A stretch of DNA of 64,000 nt from an uncultured Oscillospiraceae bacterium (GTDB taxonomy: Bacteria > Bacillota > Clostridia > Oscillospirales > Oscillospiraceae). Of this stretch, positions 16,772-25,213 are shown one piece after another. The notes under the pieces are model-generated. The model had not been told where the DNA came from. It did not search any database and was given only the letters and a program-made list of their open reading frames with translations. The position numbers and the translations under genes are program-made. Location: positions 34,075 to 98,074 of the forward strand of contig CANQPU010000008.1 of assembly GCA_947625815.1 (NCBI GenBank). The letters run 5' to 3'. Positions within the stretch are counted from its first letter, which is position 1. Each line of letters opens with the position of its first letter.

Positions 16772-19425
16772 TGGTCAACCTTCTTTTTCAGTTCAAATAG
16801 GAGGTTCAGCGCCTCCAGGGGGGTGATGGTGTTGAGATCCACGCTCCGCAGGGCCCGGGTGATCTCATCCCCGGCCATGGACTCGAGGGACACCTGCTCC
16901 ATCCGGTCCTCCTCGGCCTGTACGGGCTTTACGGGCCCGCCGGACGGGGTCCCGGCCACAAGGCCGGCCAGGATGGCGCGGGCCCGGCGGATCACGTTCT
17001 CCGGGACGCCGGCCAGCTTGGCCACCTCCACCCCGTAGCTGTCGTCCGCGCCGCCGGGGACGATCTTCCGGAGGAAGATGATGTCGTCGCCCCGCTTCTT
17101 GGCAGTGATGTTGTAGTTTTTGACGCCGGGGATGGCGCCCTCCAGCTCCGTCAGCTCATGGTAGTGGGTGGCGAACATGGTCTTGGCCCCCAGCTTCCGC
17201 TTGTCGGCGCAGTGCTCCAGCACCGCCCGGGCCACGGCCAGGCCGTCGTAGGTGGAGGTGCCGCGGCCGATCTCGTCCAGGATCAGCAGGGACCGGTTCG
17301 TGGCGTTTTTCAGGATGTCCGCCACCTCGCTCATCTCCACCATGAAGGTGGACATGCCGCCCGAGAGGTCGTCGGAGGCGCCGATGCGGGTGAAGACCCG
17401 GTCCACGATGCCGATGCGGGCCGACCTGGCCGGCACGAAGGAGCCCATCTGGGCCATGAGGACGATGAGCGCCGTCTGGCGCATGTAGGTGGACTTGCCG
17501 GCCATGTTGGGGCCGGTGATGATGGCGGTGGCGGCGTCCGCGGTGTCCAGGTGCGTGTCGTTGGGGACGAAGAGGGTGCCCTTCTGCATCTTTTCCACCA
17601 CCGGGTGGCGGCCGTCCACGATGTCGATGCGGCCGTCCGCGGTGATCTCCGGCCTTGTCCAGCCGCTGTCCACCGCGCACTGGGCCAGGGAGCAGAGGAC
17701 GTCAAGCTCCGCGATGGCGGAGGCCGTCTCCTGCACTCGGGACACGGCCGCGGCGATCTTTTCGCGAAGCTCGGTGAAGAGCCGGAATTCCAGATCGTTC
17801 ACCCGCTCCCGGGCGCTGAGCAGCTCGGACTCCAGGTTCTTGAGCTCCTCGGTGATGAAGCGCTCACAGTTGACCAGCGTCTGCTTGCGGATATAGTCCT
17901 CCGGGACGTCCTCAGACTGGGAGCGGGGGATCTCGATATAGTAGCCGAAGACCTTGTTGTAGCTGACCCGGAGCTTTTTGCCGGTGCGGGCCTTTTCCCG
18001 GGCCTCGATGTCCGCCAGGGCCTGCCGGCTGCCCCCCAGGAGGGAGCGGAGCCGGTCCACCTCCCGGTCAAAGCCGGGGCGGAGGATGCCGCCTTCGCGG
18101 ATGAGGATGGGAGGGTCGTCGCAGACGGTCCTGTCGATCAGGTCCCGCAGATCCGCCAGGCCGTCCATGTCCCGCAGGGCGGAGAGCATGGCCGAGCTCT
18201 TGCCGGCCAGGAGCTCCTTCAGGGCCGGGATGGCGGCGATGGAAACGGACAGGGACAGCAGATCCCGGGGGCTTGCCGTGCCGTAAACGGCCTTGCCGAT
18301 GATGCGCTCCATGTCGCCCACGGGCTTTAAGGCCTCCGCCAGCTCCGGGCGGCCCACATTGTCCTCAAAAAGCTCGTTGACGGCGGAGAGCCGCCGGTTG
18401 ATGGCCGCGGGGGAGAGGAGCGGGCGCGCCACCCAGGAGCGGATGAGCCGCGCGCCCATGGGGGTGCGGGTCCGGTCCATGGTCCAGAGCAGGCTCCCGC
18501 GCTTCTCCTGGGTCCGCAGGGAACGGATGAGCTCCAGGTTCCGGAAGGTCTGGGGGTCCAGCTCCATATAGCGCCCCCCGGTGTAGAAATCCAGCTCCCG
18601 GATATAGGACATGTCCGTGCGCTGAGTGTCCAGGATGTAGGAGAGGAGGCCGCCCACCGCCATGACCGTCTGGGGCTCCCCGGCAAGGCCCAGCTCCTCC
18701 AGGGAGCCGGCCTTGAACTGCTGGAGGACCCTGGTGACGCAGGGGGCGTACTCAAAGTGGCTGCCCTCCCCGGCGATGAGGCACTCATAGACCGTCCTGA
18801 GCCGGGTCACCAGCTCCTCGTCCTCCAGCGCCGCGGGGCAGAGAAGGGCCTCCACGGGCAGGTAGCGGGCGATCTCGTTGTAGATGCCGGCGTTCTCGCC
18901 GTTGGGCAGGGACCGGGCGGTCATGTAGCCGGTGGAGACATCGCAGAAGCACACCGCCGCGCCGGCGTGGTCCCGGTAGACGGAGCATATGTAGTTGGCC
19001 TGATCGGTGTAGAGCATCTCCGCGTCCGTCACCGTGCCGGGGGTGATGATGCGCACCACGCCCCGCTGCACCAGCCCCTTGGCGGTGGCGGGGTCCTCCA
19101 TCTGCTCGCAGATGGCCACCTTGTAGCCCCGCTGTATGAGCCGCCCGATATAGGCGGCGGAGGAGTGGTAGGGGATGCCGCACATGGGCTCCCGGTCCTC
19201 CGGGTTCTCCTTGGAGCGGTCACGGCTGGTGAGGGCCAGATCCAGCTCCTTCGAGACCGTCCGGGCATCCGCGCCGAACATCTCATAAAAATCGCCCAGA
19301 CGGAAGAAGAGGATGCAGTCCTGATGACCCGTTTTGATGTCGTAATACTGGCGCATCATGGGGGTCATGTCCTCAAATTTCTGGTCGTTCCTGATGACGT
19401 AAAGATCCTTGCCGCCGTCCGCCAC
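16768..19425 (-). CDS. mutS: DNA mismatch repair protein MutS
   Basis: Mismatch-sensing ATPase, 885 residues. The mismatch-reading Phe-x-Glu is in FFRLGDFYEMF, the connector, core and clamp domains follow, Walker A is GPNMAGKST near residue 635, Walker B ILDEIGRGTS, and the C-terminal FELKKKVDQ end is present. I chose the GTG at 19425, 7 bases after AGGAGG; the TTG at 19431 is too close to that site. It lies 2 bases after the miaB stop and overlaps the CPBP gene. mutL is 2.6 kb away on the other strand. Confidence 0.97.
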   Translation of the reverse strand: MADGGKDLYVIRNDQKFEDMTPMMRQYYDIKTGHQDCILFFRLGDFYEMFGADARTVSKELDLALTSRDRSKENPEDREPMCGIPYHSSAAYIGRLIQRGYKVAICEQMEDPATAKGLVQRGVVRIITPGTVTDAEMLYTDQANYICSVYRDHAGAAVCFCDVSTGYMTARSLPNGENAGIYNEIARYLPVEALLCPAALEDEELVTRLRTVYECLIAGEGSHFEYAPCVTRVLQQFKAGSLEELGLAGEPQTVMAVGGLLSYILDTQRTDMSYIRELDFYTGGRYMELDPQTFRNLELIRSLRTQEKRGSLLWTMDRTRTPMGARLIRSWVARPLLSPAAINRRLSAVNELFEDNVGRPELAEALKPVGDMERIIGKAVYGTASPRDLLSLSVSIAAIPALKELLAGKSSAMLSALRDMDGLADLRDLIDRTVCDDPPILIREGGILRPGFDREVDRLRSLLGGSRQALADIEAREKARTGKKLRVSYNKVFGYYIEIPRSQSEDVPEDYIRKQTLVNCERFITEELKNLESELLSARERVNDLEFRLFTELREKIAAAVSRVQETASAIAELDVLCSLAQCAVDSGWTRPEITADGRIDIVDGRHPVVEKMQKGTLFVPNDTHLDTADAATAIITGPNMAGKSTYMRQTALIVLMAQMGSFVPARSARIGIVDRVFTRIGASDDLSGGMSTFMVEMSEVADILKNATNRSLLILDEIGRGTSTYDGLAVARAVLEHCADKRKLGAKTMFATHYHELTELEGAIPGVKNYNITAKKRGDDIIFLRKIVPGGADDSYGVEVAKLAGVPENVIRRARAILAGLVAGTPSGGPVKPVQAEEDRMEQVSLESMAGDEITRALRSVDLNTITPLEALNLLFELKKKVDQ

Positions 19426-19427
19426 GG

Positions 19428-20840
19428 TCAATCCTCCTCTCGCAGCTCTCCGTAAAGAGCCCAGGTATTGCTGCCGGTGATCTCCACGGACCGGAACGTG
19501 CCGATGAGCTTATCGCCGCCGCGGAGCCTGACGAGCCGCCCGCCGGAGGTGCGGGAGGTGAGGTACTCCCCCTCCCGCCCGTCAACGAGCACCCGCTGAA
19601 CGGAGCCCACATAGGCGGCGTGGCGCTTTTCGGAGACGGCGTTCTGAAGTGCGACGAGCCGGTCGAAGCGCCGCTGCTTCTCCTCGCGGGTGAAGGGGTC
19701 GGGCATGGACGCCGCCGGGGTCCCCACACGGGGGGAGAAGATGAAGGTGAAGAGGGCGTCAAAGCCCACCTCGGAGACGAGGGAGAGGGTGTCCTCAAAT
19801 TCCTCCTCCGTCTCCCCGGGGAAGCCCACGATCACGTCGCTGGTCAGCACCAGGTCCGGCATATACTGCCGCGCCATACGGACAAGCGCCAGGTAGTCCT
19901 CCCGCGTGTAGTGCCGGTTCATGGCCGAGAGGACCCGGTCGGAGCCGGACTGGAAGGGGAGGTGGATGTGCCGGGCGCATTTTTCGCACCGGGCCATGGT
20001 GGAAAAGAGCTTCTCCCCGGCGTCCCGGGGGTGGCTCGTCATAAAGCGGATGAGGAAATCGCCGGGGATGGCGTTGATCCTCTCCAAAAGGTCGGAGAAG
20101 TCCACAGTTTCCGGGAGGCCCTTCCCGTAGGAGTTGACGTTCTGGCCCAGGAGCGTCAGGTCCTTGTACCCGGCCTCCACGAGCCTGCGGGCCTCCGCCA
20201 GGACGTCCCCGGGGGCCCGGGAGCGCTCCCGCCCGCGGACGTGGGGGACGATGCAGTAGGAGCAGAAGTTGTTGCACCCGTACATAATGGGCAGCCACGC
20301 CTTGACGGCGCTGTCCCGCACCGAGGGGAGGCCCTCGGCGATGACGCCGTCGGAGGCGTCCGTGGCGAAGATACGCCCGCCGTCCCGCAGGAGCTTCAGA
20401 AGGTACTCCGGGAACCGCCACAGGACGTGGGGCCCGAAGACCAGGGAGACGTGGCGGTAGGACGCTTTGATCTTCTCCGCCATGCCGGCCTGCTGCATCA
20501 TGCACCCGCAAAGGCAGATGATCTGATCGGGCTTTGCTTTTTTGGTGTGGGTCAGGGCGCCCACGTTGCCCAGGACCCGCTGCTCGGCGTGCTCCCGGAC
20601 GGCGCAGGTGTTGATGACGATGACGTCCGCCTCCGCCGCGTCCCGGGTGAGGGTGTAGCCCATCCTCACCAGCATCCCCCGGAGCTTTTCGCTGTCCGCC
20701 TCGTTCTGCTGGCACCCGTAGGTGTCCACCAGGGCGTAGGCGGGGGACTCCCGGGAGGCGATGAGCTCGGCGGCCTCCTCCATGAAGCGTTCCTGACGGG
20801 CGATCTCCCCGTCGGATATGACAGTTCTTGAAATGCTCAC
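19428..20840 (-). CDS. miaB: tRNA-i6A37 methylthiotransferase MiaB
   Basis: Radical-SAM enzyme (470 aa) that adds the 2-methylthio group to i6A37 of tRNA, the step after MiaA, which is also in the window. The N-terminal UPF0004 domain carries the auxiliary-cluster cysteines (TYGCQQNE, NTCAVRE, LCGCM), the radical-SAM motif is CNNFCSYC, and a C-terminal TRAM domain (VDGREGEYLTSRT) ends the protein. The start is a GTG 7 bases after GGAGAG. It is first in the miaB-mutS-CPBP run and is divergent from the racemase homologue. Confidence 0.96.
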   Translation of the reverse strand: MSISRTVISDGEIARQERFMEEAAELIASRESPAYALVDTYGCQQNEADSEKLRGMLVRMGYTLTRDAAEADVIVINTCAVREHAEQRVLGNVGALTHTKKAKPDQIICLCGCMMQQAGMAEKIKASYRHVSLVFGPHVLWRFPEYLLKLLRDGGRIFATDASDGVIAEGLPSVRDSAVKAWLPIMYGCNNFCSYCIVPHVRGRERSRAPGDVLAEARRLVEAGYKDLTLLGQNVNSYGKGLPETVDFSDLLERINAIPGDFLIRFMTSHPRDAGEKLFSTMARCEKCARHIHLPFQSGSDRVLSAMNRHYTREDYLALVRMARQYMPDLVLTSDVIVGFPGETEEEFEDTLSLVSEVGFDALFTFIFSPRVGTPAASMPDPFTREEKQRRFDRLVALQNAVSEKRHAAYVGSVQRVLVDGREGEYLTSRTSGGRLVRLRGGDKLIGTFRSVEITGSNTWALYGELREED

Positions 20841-20913
20841 GGCGTTACTCTCCGATGTACAAAATATACAGGTATTTTATCAAATAATTCTGGAATTTAC
20901 AAGCCGCATATTG

Positions 20914-20919
20914 TATAAT
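20914..20919 (+). promoter_or_regulatory. Promoter -10 for racemase homologue/mutL run
   Basis: Perfect TATAAT in the AT-rich divergent gap before 20968; the -35 is weak (TGGAAT or neighbouring bases at 17-base spacing). Confidence 0.5.
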
Positions 20920-20967
20920 AAATCGTGTAGGAAAAATCAGGCTCTTTGCCGTTCAGGGGGTGCAGAC

Positions 20968-22023
20968 ATGAAGAACCTTGTCATAGACAAGAAAGCCATA
21001 AAGGCGAACCTGGCCGCCGTCAAGACCCGGGCCCGGGGGGCGCAGATCTGGGCCGACCTAACCGGGGACGCCTTCGGGATGGGGCTGGTGACCACGGCAA
21101 AGCTCCTCCGGGAGGAGGGGGTGCGCTGCTTCGCCGTTTCCGATCCCCGGGACGCCGACGCCCTCCGGGCCGCGGGCTTCACCGAGGAGACGCTGATGAT
21201 GCTCCGCTCCACCGCCGACGAGAAGGAGCTGGGGGAGCTTATGGACCTGGGCGTGGTGTGCACCGTCGGCTCCTATGAGGCCGCGGTAGTCCTGAACGCC
21301 CTGGCCGAGGCCCGCAAGACCGTCTGCGAGGTGCAGATCAAGATCGACACGGGCCTGGGCCGCTACGGCTTTATCGCCACGGAGACGGAGAAGATCGCCT
21401 CCATCTACCGCTACATGCCCAATCTGGCCGTGGTGGGGGTCTTTTCCACCTACGCCCAGTCCTGGAAGAGCAAAAAGACGACCCTCCAGCAGCTGGAGAG
21501 CTTCAAGTCCGTCCTCTCGACCCTCCACTCCATGGGGTATGAGACGGGCCTGGCCTCCATCAGCGACTCGGCGGCCCTGTTCCGCTACGACTTTGACCTG
21601 ATGGACGCGGTCCGCGTCGGCACCGCGTTCTCCGGCCGGGTGGCGGGGGGCGCGGCCCCGGGGCTGACACGGGTCGGCGCCATCGAGGCCGGTCTGGAGG
21701 AGGTGGGCTGGTTCCCCAAGGGCCACCGGGTGGGGAACGTGGTCCTCAAAAAGCCGGCCCGGCTGGCCGTGGTGTCCGTGGGATATTACCACGGCTTCAA
21801 CATCGCCCGCCGGGAGCAGGGGCAGAGCCTTCTGGACCTCATCCGCTCCCGGAAAAAGCATCCCACGGTGAAGATGGGCGACCAGAAGCTCAAGATCGTG
21901 GGCGAGGTGGGGATGATGCACACCATCCTGGACGTCACGGACCTCAAGTGCCAGGTGGGCGATGTGGTCACCATGGACGTGGACCCCGTGAACGTCAAGG
22001 GGATCCCCCGGATATACCGCTGA
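20968..22023 (+). CDS. Alanine racemase homologue without the PLP lysine
   Basis: 351 residues with the fold-type III racemase outline: IDTGLGRYGF, AVRVGTAFSGR and the tyrosine-bearing VSVGYYHGF are kept. At the N-terminal PLP site, where Alr has (V/L)K(A/G)(D/N)AYGHG, this protein reads LTGDAFGMG, so Thr32 replaces the lysine that forms the Schiff base. The MCMDQ loop is also changed (GMMHTILDV). The frame is intact and full length. It is therefore unlikely to racemise alanine by the known mechanism; it may bind PLP non-covalently, have another role, or be decaying. Start: ATG after GGGGGTG; the upstream extension of the frame covers the promoter. Confidence 0.82.
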   Translation: MKNLVIDKKAIKANLAAVKTRARGAQIWADLTGDAFGMGLVTTAKLLREEGVRCFAVSDPRDADALRAAGFTEETLMMLRSTADEKELGELMDLGVVCTVGSYEAAVVLNALAEARKTVCEVQIKIDTGLGRYGFIATETEKIASIYRYMPNLAVVGVFSTYAQSWKSKKTTLQQLESFKSVLSTLHSMGYETGLASISDSAALFRYDFDLMDAVRVGTAFSGRVAGGAAPGLTRVGAIEAGLEEVGWFPKGHRVGNVVLKKPARLAVVSVGYYHGFNIARREQGQSLLDLIRSRKKHPTVKMGDQKLKIVGEVGMMHTILDVTDLKCQVGDVVTMDVDPVNVKGIPRIYR

Positions 22024-22061
22024 GCGCTTTTTACCGATACACCCGAAAGAGATGATCACCC

Positions 22062-23915
22062 ATGCCGAAAATCATTGAAATGTCCCAGCACCTGGCCGAC
22101 CTCATTGCCGCCGGCGAGGTGGTGGAAAGACCGGCCTCCGTCGTCAAGGAGCTCACGGAAAACAGCGTGGATGCCGGCGCGAAGAGCATCACGGTGGAGA
22201 TCGAGTCCGGCGGCATGACCATGATACGGGTCACCGACGACGGCTGCGGCATCGCCCGGGAGGACGTGGAGACGGCCTTTCTGCGCCACGCCACGTCTAA
22301 GCTGCGCACGGAGGAGGATCTGGCAGCCATCGGCACGCTGGGCTTCCGGGGCGAGGCCCTGGCGGCCATTGCCAGCGTCTCCCGGATCGAGATCCGCACC
22401 CGGGAGCGGGGGGAGGACGAGGGCGTGCGTCTTTTGCTGGAGGCCGGCGTCCGGACGGGTCGATCCCCGGTGGGCACGCCGGAGGGGACGACCATCATCG
22501 TCCGGGATCTCTTCTTCAACACGCCGGCCCGGCAGAAATTCATGAAAAACGACAGGGCCGAGGCCAGCGCCGTGGCCACCGCCGTGGTGCGGCTGGCCCT
22601 CTCCCACCCGGAGGTGTCCGTCCGGTACATCCGGGACGGCCGGGAGGAATACCACACCCCCGGCGATGGCCGGCTCCAGTCCGCGGCCTACTGCACCCTG
22701 GGCCGGGACTTCGCCAGGGGCCTTCTGGAGGTGCGCAACAGGGCCGACGCCCTTGAGGTGTCCGGGTACGTCTCCACCCCCGCCGCGGCCCGGGGCAACC
22801 GTTCCTGGCAGTTTTTCTTCATCAACGGGCGCTTCATCAAATCCAAGCTCCTCCAGGCCGCCGTGGAGCAGGCCTACAAGAACTCCCTTTTCACCGGGCG
22901 CTTCCCCGTCTGCCTCATCGACGTGCGGATGCCCGCGGGCGCGGTGGACGTGAACGTCCACCCCACCAAGCTGGAGGTGCGTTTTTCTGACGAGCGTCAG
23001 ATCTTTGACGCGGTCTACTGGGCCGTCCGGGGCGCGCTGGAGCGGGAGGAGGGGCCGAAGGAGCTGACCATCTCCAAAAGCACCGACCAGGTCACCCGCG
23101 GCCACGCCTCCGGGGAGACCCGGTGGGACCGGCCCTCCGGGCCGGACGGAGCGGGCTTTTCCACCGGGAAGGCCGCCCCCTCCGGCGGTTTTTTCCGCCA
23201 TGTCTCCGCCGGATCGGCCGTGTCCGCCGGCTGGGAGCGGGCCGGCGGCGTGGAGCTGCGCGAGAGCGTCCGGGTCCCGGACCAGACCCGCATCCCCATG
23301 CCCCCGGCGCCCATGCCCGAGCCAGGGCCCGCCCCTGCCCCCGCCCCCCGGCGGGACTGGCGGTACGTGGGGGAGGCCCTGGACACCTATGTCATCGTGG
23401 AGCGGGGGGACAGCCTTTTCCTCATCGACAAGCACGCCGCCCACGAGCGGATCCTCTTTGACAGACTCAGGAGCCAGAAGCGGGAGACGACCGGCCAGAT
23501 GCTCCTGAGCCCCGTCATCTGCGACCTGACCGGCGAGACGGCGGATATCCTGGAGGAGAACGCGGAGGTCCTTTCAGAACTGGGCTTTGAGCTGGAGGAC
23601 TTCGGCGGCGGGAGCCTGGCCATCCGCCAGGTTCCCATTGACATGGACCTGAGCGACCCGGCCGGGATGCTGGAGGAGATCGCCTCCAAGCTCAGGACCG
23701 GGGGCCGGCGGGACGTGGAGGCCATGCGGGACGATATCCTGCACACCGTGGCCTGCAAGGCGGCCATCAAGGCGGGCAGACGCTCCGAGCCGGAGGAGCT
23801 GACGGGCCTCATCGACCGGGTCCTCTCCGGCGAGGTGAAATACTGCCCCCACGGCCGCCCCGTGAGCGTGGAGCTTACGAAGAATCAGCTGGACAGGAGC
23901 TTTAAACGCGCATGA
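22062..23915 (+). CDS. mutL: DNA mismatch repair protein MutL
   Basis: GHKL ATPase-endonuclease of mismatch repair (617 aa). N-terminal ATPase motifs: ENSVDAGAKSI, DDGCGI, GFRGEALAAI. A Pro-rich linker at about residues 350-430 leads to the C-terminal dimerisation domain, which keeps the metal-binding endonuclease motifs (DKHAAHERILFD, ACKAAIKAG, CPHGRP), as in organisms without MutH. The ATG at 22062 follows AAAGAGATG. Its stop overlaps miaA (ATGA). mutL-miaA-hfq is a widely conserved order. Confidence 0.97.
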   Translation: MPKIIEMSQHLADLIAAGEVVERPASVVKELTENSVDAGAKSITVEIESGGMTMIRVTDDGCGIAREDVETAFLRHATSKLRTEEDLAAIGTLGFRGEALAAIASVSRIEIRTRERGEDEGVRLLLEAGVRTGRSPVGTPEGTTIIVRDLFFNTPARQKFMKNDRAEASAVATAVVRLALSHPEVSVRYIRDGREEYHTPGDGRLQSAAYCTLGRDFARGLLEVRNRADALEVSGYVSTPAAARGNRSWQFFFINGRFIKSKLLQAAVEQAYKNSLFTGRFPVCLIDVRMPAGAVDVNVHPTKLEVRFSDERQIFDAVYWAVRGALEREEGPKELTISKSTDQVTRGHASGETRWDRPSGPDGAGFSTGKAAPSGGFFRHVSAGSAVSAGWERAGGVELRESVRVPDQTRIPMPPAPMPEPGPAPAPAPRRDWRYVGEALDTYVIVERGDSLFLIDKHAAHERILFDRLRSQKRETTGQMLLSPVICDLTGETADILEENAEVLSELGFELEDFGGGSLAIRQVPIDMDLSDPAGMLEEIASKLRTGGRRDVEAMRDDILHTVACKAAIKAGRRSEPEELTGLIDRVLSGEVKYCPHGRPVSVELTKNQLDRSFKRA

Positions 23916-24847
23916 GCGGAAGGATATTGGTCATAACCGGCCCCACGGCCACGGGCAAGACGCGCCTGGGCGTGGAGCTGTGCAGGCGGATCGGCGGAGA
24001 GGTGGTCTCCGCCGATTCCATGCAGGTCTATCGGTATATGGACGTGGGCACGGCCAAGCCCACCCCCGACGAGAGGGGAGGGATCCCCCACCACATGCTG
24101 GACGTGGCCAGCCCCTTTGAGCCCTACTCCGTGTCGCTGTACGTGCGGGAGGCCGCGCGGGTCTGCGGGGAGATTCTGGCCCGGGGCCGGCTGCCCGTGG
24201 TGGTGGGGGGCACGGGGCTCTATATCGAGTCGCTGATCTCCGGCCGGGACTTCGCGCCGAGACCGGAGGACGGGGCGCTGCGGGCCCGGATCGGGGCGCG
24301 CTTTGACGCGCTGGGCGGGCAGGCCCTGCTGGAGGAGCTGGCCCGGACCGATCCGGAGAGAGCCGGCAAGCTCCACCCCAACGACAAAAAACGCATCGTC
24401 CGGGCCCTTGAGATCGCCGCCCAGGGCGGGAGCATCTCGGCCCACGATGAGGCCACCCGGTCGGCCCCGCCCCGGTTCGACGCGAGGATCATCGTCCTCA
24501 ACTACGCCGACCGGGCCGCGCTCTATGAGCGGATCGACCGGCGGGTGGACGAGATGATGGAGCGCGGCCTCCTGGAGGAGGTCAGGACGCTCCTCTCCCG
24601 AGGCCTCACCCCGGAGCACACGGCCATGCAGGCTATCGGCTACAAGGAGCTGTGCGCCGCCGTCCGGGGGGACGTGTCCGTCCGGGAGGCGGTGGAGACG
24701 ATCAAGCGGGAGTCGCGGCGCTACGCCAAGCGCCAGATCAGCTGGTGCAGGCGCTACGAGGGGGCCCTGAGGATCGACCTGGAGGAACCGCCGGATTTTG
24801 AGAGGGCCCTTGCGCTTTCGACGGATTTTGCGGAGGGACTGGTATAA
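23912..24847 (+). CDS. miaA: tRNA dimethylallyltransferase
   Basis: Adds the dimethylallyl group to N6 of A37 in UNN-decoding tRNAs (311 aa), making the substrate for MiaB. The P-loop is GPTATGKTRL (residues 9-18); the DSMQVYRYMDVGTAKP segment binds the tRNA and prenyl substrate, and ARGRLPVVVGGTGLY is typical of the family. Its ATG overlaps the mutL stop. It is followed by hfq after 49 bases. Confidence 0.97.
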   Translation: MSGRILVITGPTATGKTRLGVELCRRIGGEVVSADSMQVYRYMDVGTAKPTPDERGGIPHHMLDVASPFEPYSVSLYVREAARVCGEILARGRLPVVVGGTGLYIESLISGRDFAPRPEDGALRARIGARFDALGGQALLEELARTDPERAGKLHPNDKKRIVRALEIAAQGGSISAHDEATRSAPPRFDARIIVLNYADRAALYERIDRRVDEMMERGLLEEVRTLLSRGLTPEHTAMQAIGYKELCAAVRGDVSVREAVETIKRESRRYAKRQISWCRRYEGALRIDLEEPPDFERALALSTDFAEGLV

Positions 24848-24896
24848 ACTGTAAGCCTAAATAAGGGGCGCGACCCCGAAGAAAGGCGGCTTACAT

Positions 24897-25166
24897 ATGA
24901 TAAAAGCACTAAATCTACAGGATTCCTTTTTAAACGAGGCGCGGCGCCGGCGCGCGCCGCTCACGGTGTTCCTGGTGAATGGGTTCCAGATGCGCGGCAC
25001 AGTGCTGGGCTACGACAACTTTACGGTCCTGCTGGAAAGCGAGGGCAAGCAGCAGATGGTATACAAGCACGCCATCTCCACCATCGCCCCCGCCAGGGCC
25101 ATAGCCATCCCCGGACTGGAGGAGGCGGACGTCCCCGAGGCCGGCCGGGAGCTGGCGGTGAGATAA
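24897..25166 (+). CDS. hfq: RNA chaperone Hfq
   Basis: Sm-like hexameric RNA-binding protein of 89 residues. Sm1 ([19 protein letters not shown]) and Sm2 (YKHAIST) motifs are clear; the [14 protein letters not shown] start carries the basic rim residues. The C-terminal tail is short and acidic, as in Gram-positive Hfq. Placed after miaA as in many bacteria. AAAGGCGG lies 8 bases before the ATG. A hairpin terminator follows. Confidence 0.95.
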   Translation: MIKALNLQDSFLNEARRRRAPLTVFLVNGFQMRGTVLGYDNFTVLLESEGKQQMVYKHAISTIAPARAIAIPGLEEADVPEAGRELAVR

Positions 25167-25176
25167 AAACAAAAAT

Positions 25177-25205
25177 ATCGGGCCGGGAGTTGATCCCGGC
25201 CCGAT
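25177..25205. terminator. Bidirectional terminator hfq/SLH gene
   Basis: ATCGGGCCGGGA / TCCCGGCCCGAT hairpin with a 5-base loop; minus strand is followed by ATTTTTGTTTTT, plus strand by GCTTTG. Confidence 0.85.
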
Positions 25206-25213
25206 GCTTTGTA

